A stretch of DNA of 64,000 nucleotides, taken from assembly GCA_910587575.1 (NCBI GenBank), contig CAJULU010000009.1, positions 13,801-77,800 on the forward strand. Direction: 5' to 3'. Origin of the DNA: an uncultured Dorea sp. (GTDB taxonomy: Bacteria; Bacillota; Clostridia; Lachnospirales; Lachnospiraceae). Positions within the stretch are counted from its first letter, which is position 1. The number at the start of each line of letters is the position of its first letter. The position numbers and the translations under genes are program-made. The notes under the pieces were generated by a model. It did not search any database. It was not told the origin of the DNA and saw only the letters and a program-made list of their open reading frames with translations. Positions 62,461-64,000 of the stretch are shown here, one piece after another.

Positions 62461-63140
62461 ATAAACTCCTCTAATCCATTTGCGGATGCCCATTCTTTAC
62501 TTTTCCCCCTGGAGATCACTACCCCTCTTCCGGTTAGTTTCAAAATTGAAAGATCAGACCGGCTATCCCCATAGGAAACACTGTCTTCGTAACCATTCAC
62601 ATCAAAATCCGGATACTTCTCCATAAAACGTCTTACTTTATTCTCTCCGATACAATCCTCACGACATAATCTGCCGGTAAATTTTTCTTCTTTATCGTAG
62701 CGATATTCATTTGTGATCAGGTCATCTATTTTATATTCTCTGACAAATAATTTTAAAAAAGGATCATATGAAGCCGAGACGATTACAATCTGATAGCGAC
62801 GTTCCTGCTGTTCCCTCAGCTGCTTCAATACCTTTGTTATAAAATGCCTTTTTATGACATTCTCATAATATAATTCTGCATAAGCTTCAATTTTTCCCCT
62901 CTCCATTCCCCTAAGTTCCAGAAGAACCATCCGCTTATTCAAAGAGCCATTCTTATGAAGCAGTTTCAGAATCCTTTCTATAACAAACATGGTCTTTGTA
63001 CGGATCATTGCTTTGCGCAGTCTTTCCATCCTCAGCATATACGGAGTCCCTTCTTTGTTTCTGATATAATGGATAAATGCATCCCCCGACTCAAAGTCTA
63101 CAAGAGTCTGGCAGAAATCATAGATGGCAATGTTATTCAA
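62454..63140 (-). CDS. HAD-IB-type phosphatase of the glycan cluster
   Basis: Hydrolase of 228 residues related to phosphoserine-phosphatase-like HAD proteins. Motif I reads YDFCQTLVDF, so the second Asp of DxD is Cys, a variant I recall from surface-polysaccharide cluster HADs. Later motifs IVIVSASYDPFLK and VSYGDSRSDLSILKLTGRGVVI are intact. TTG 63140 is used because GGAGG lies 8 bases upstream. It overlaps the glycosyltransferase gene by 8 bases and the TupA-like gene by 7. It could dephosphorylate a lipid-phosphoribose intermediate made by the UbiA-family enzyme. Confidence 0.82.
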   Translation of the reverse strand: MNNIAIYDFCQTLVDFESGDAFIHYIRNKEGTPYMLRMERLRKAMIRTKTMFVIERILKLLHKNGSLNKRMVLLELRGMERGKIEAYAELYYENVIKRHFITKVLKQLREQQERRYQIVIVSASYDPFLKLFVREYKIDDLITNEYRYDKEEKFTGRLCREDCIGENKVRRFMEKYPDFDVNGYEDSVSYGDSRSDLSILKLTGRGVVISRGKSKEWASANGLEEFIW

Positions 63141-64000
63141 ACTCTTTTCCTCCAATTACTTTTGACAACTCTTTTGCTATTTCTTCCGGGTTAAACTGAT
63201 GTCTGATATAATCCTGGAATCCGGATGCCACGGAGACAAATTCATCATTACTGCAATGAATTAAATATGACAGAGTTTCCACCCATTTACCGGGATCACG
63301 TTCCGGCAGAAACCTTCCCAGATCTTCTCTGTAATATAATTCTGTAGCCTTGGTTCTGGTTGAAATACATACCTGTCCATATTGGGCCGCATGTGTAATA
63401 TTGATCAGACCAGACACACGGTCATCTCTCAGCGGCAGCAAAATTATGGTGGCTCCTTTCATTAAGGCGTAATATTCCTCTGCGGGCAGCGAATAATACA
63501 CGCTTACATTCCCAGGAAGATGATTTACCTGTTGTTTAAAATAAGTTTCATATGCAGCACAGACAAATTCAGTCTCCGGCAGCCGCTCTGCTAATTTCAT
63601 TAAAAATTTCCAGTCCCGATTATTTTCACCGCCTGTAAAGCAATAGACCGTTTCCCTGCGGTATGGTTTCTGAAATCCGATACGTGAATCATATGAATCC
63701 GGGATAAAATGAATGTTTCCATAGTCTTTTACTCTAAGTGTTTCTAACCATTTTTCTTTTGATTCCACAGAATTTACGATAATCCGGCACCTTCGGTTGT
63801 TCACCATCAACCTTCTCAGACATCTTGCCAGGAAAGGCGGATTGATCGGCGTCAGCCAGTTCATGGCCACAATATTCCGTGAATTACCCAGTATTCGTGA
63901 AAAAAGATTTGTAATAAATCCTGTTGTCACTCCCCAGCATACCAGACTACCCCCCCCCAGACTGTCCGAAAATTACATCAATCCAACAATTAAATTTGAA
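63133..64000 (-). pseudogene. Glycosyltransferase, partial, frame broken at a G9 tract (possibly phase-variable)
   Basis: Group 1-type glycosyltransferase cut by the right edge. Visible part: NRRCRIIVNSVESKEKWLETL, YCFTGGENNRDWKFLMKLAERLPETEFVCAAY, and EYYALMKGATIILLPLRDDRVSGLINITHAAQYGQVCIST with the donor-site region. From the edge the frame reads FKFNCWIDVIFGQSGG and then hits nine G (63958-63950), after which it meets TAG. With eight (or eleven) G it would continue as SLVCWGVTTGFITNLFSRILGNSRNIVAMNW, which is clearly the same protein. The downstream part alone could start only at a GTG (63930) without a proper site, so in this state the gene is probably off. Confidence 0.68.
63950..63958 (-). 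repeat. Second G9 homopolymer tract in a coding region
   Basis: Nine consecutive C on the plus strand in the 5' part of the glycosyltransferase, at the exact point of the frame change. Together with the tract at 59126-59134 it is the only run of this length seen in the window. Confidence 0.9.

Overview
The window looks like chromosome from an anaerobic, spore-forming member of the Lachnospiraceae (Clostridia, Bacillota). The pointers are an oxygen-independent ribonucleotide reductase (nrdD/nrdG), spoVG and a spmB-like gene, a T-box in front of proS, a cobalamin riboswitch, ECF-type vitamin uptake, separate glgC and glgD, strong GGAGG ribosome binding sites, frequent TTG starts and many two-component systems beside peptide-type ABC transporters. 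Gene assignments come from reading the translated sequence; no database search was run. No rRNA, tRNA, CRISPR array, intact transposase or prophage was seen.

Layout. 1-5.6 kb: end of a two-component system, a DUF3791-like protein, then a tightly overlapping operon (AAA+ ATPase, LytTR response regulator, GHKL sensor kinase) followed by a small coiled-coil gene whose promoter carries a textbook LytTR direct-repeat pair. 5.6-9.5 kb: araA-araB-araD for L-arabinose use; a GH51 arabinofuranosidase lies apart at 25-26.5 kb. 9.6-10.0 kb: a probable type I toxin-antitoxin-like locus and an attenuator-like leader. 10.0-13.9 kb: MATE exporter, cobalamin riboswitch, DUF4430 protein, ECF S component and AraC-type regulator, closed by a 162-bp palindromic element. 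13.9-24.9 kb: two ABC transporter/two-component modules around a TfoX-like, WYL and GyrI-like group. 26.8-31.5 kb: NifX-like protein, nrdG, nrdD, HAD phosphatase and XRE regulator. 31.6-38.7 kb: small membrane protein, TatD, an orphan Wadjet JetA-family gene coupled to a secreted Ig-like protein, a Gln/Ala-repeat membrane protein and spmB. 38.8-57.0 kb is mostly housekeeping: proS, a Ca2+/Na+ exchanger, a pseudouridine synthase, spoVG, glgC/glgD, murC, dnaD-dnaI-prs, a YhaN/YhaO (SbcC/SbcD-like) pair, a VanR/VanS-like pair, asnS and a VanZ-like protein. 57.2-64 kb: an internally deleted AAA/PD-(D/E)XK gene and a surface-glycan cluster running off the right edge.

The most striking signals are two runs of exactly nine G (coding strand) in the glycan cluster, one in a large membrane protein and one in a glycosyltransferase. 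Each breaks its reading frame in a way that a change in G number would repair, as expected for phase-variable surface carbohydrate genes. Other points worth following are the LytTR operator that links the ATPase/two-component operon to the coiled-coil gene, the lone JetA, the toxin/antisense-RNA locus and the long palindromic element.
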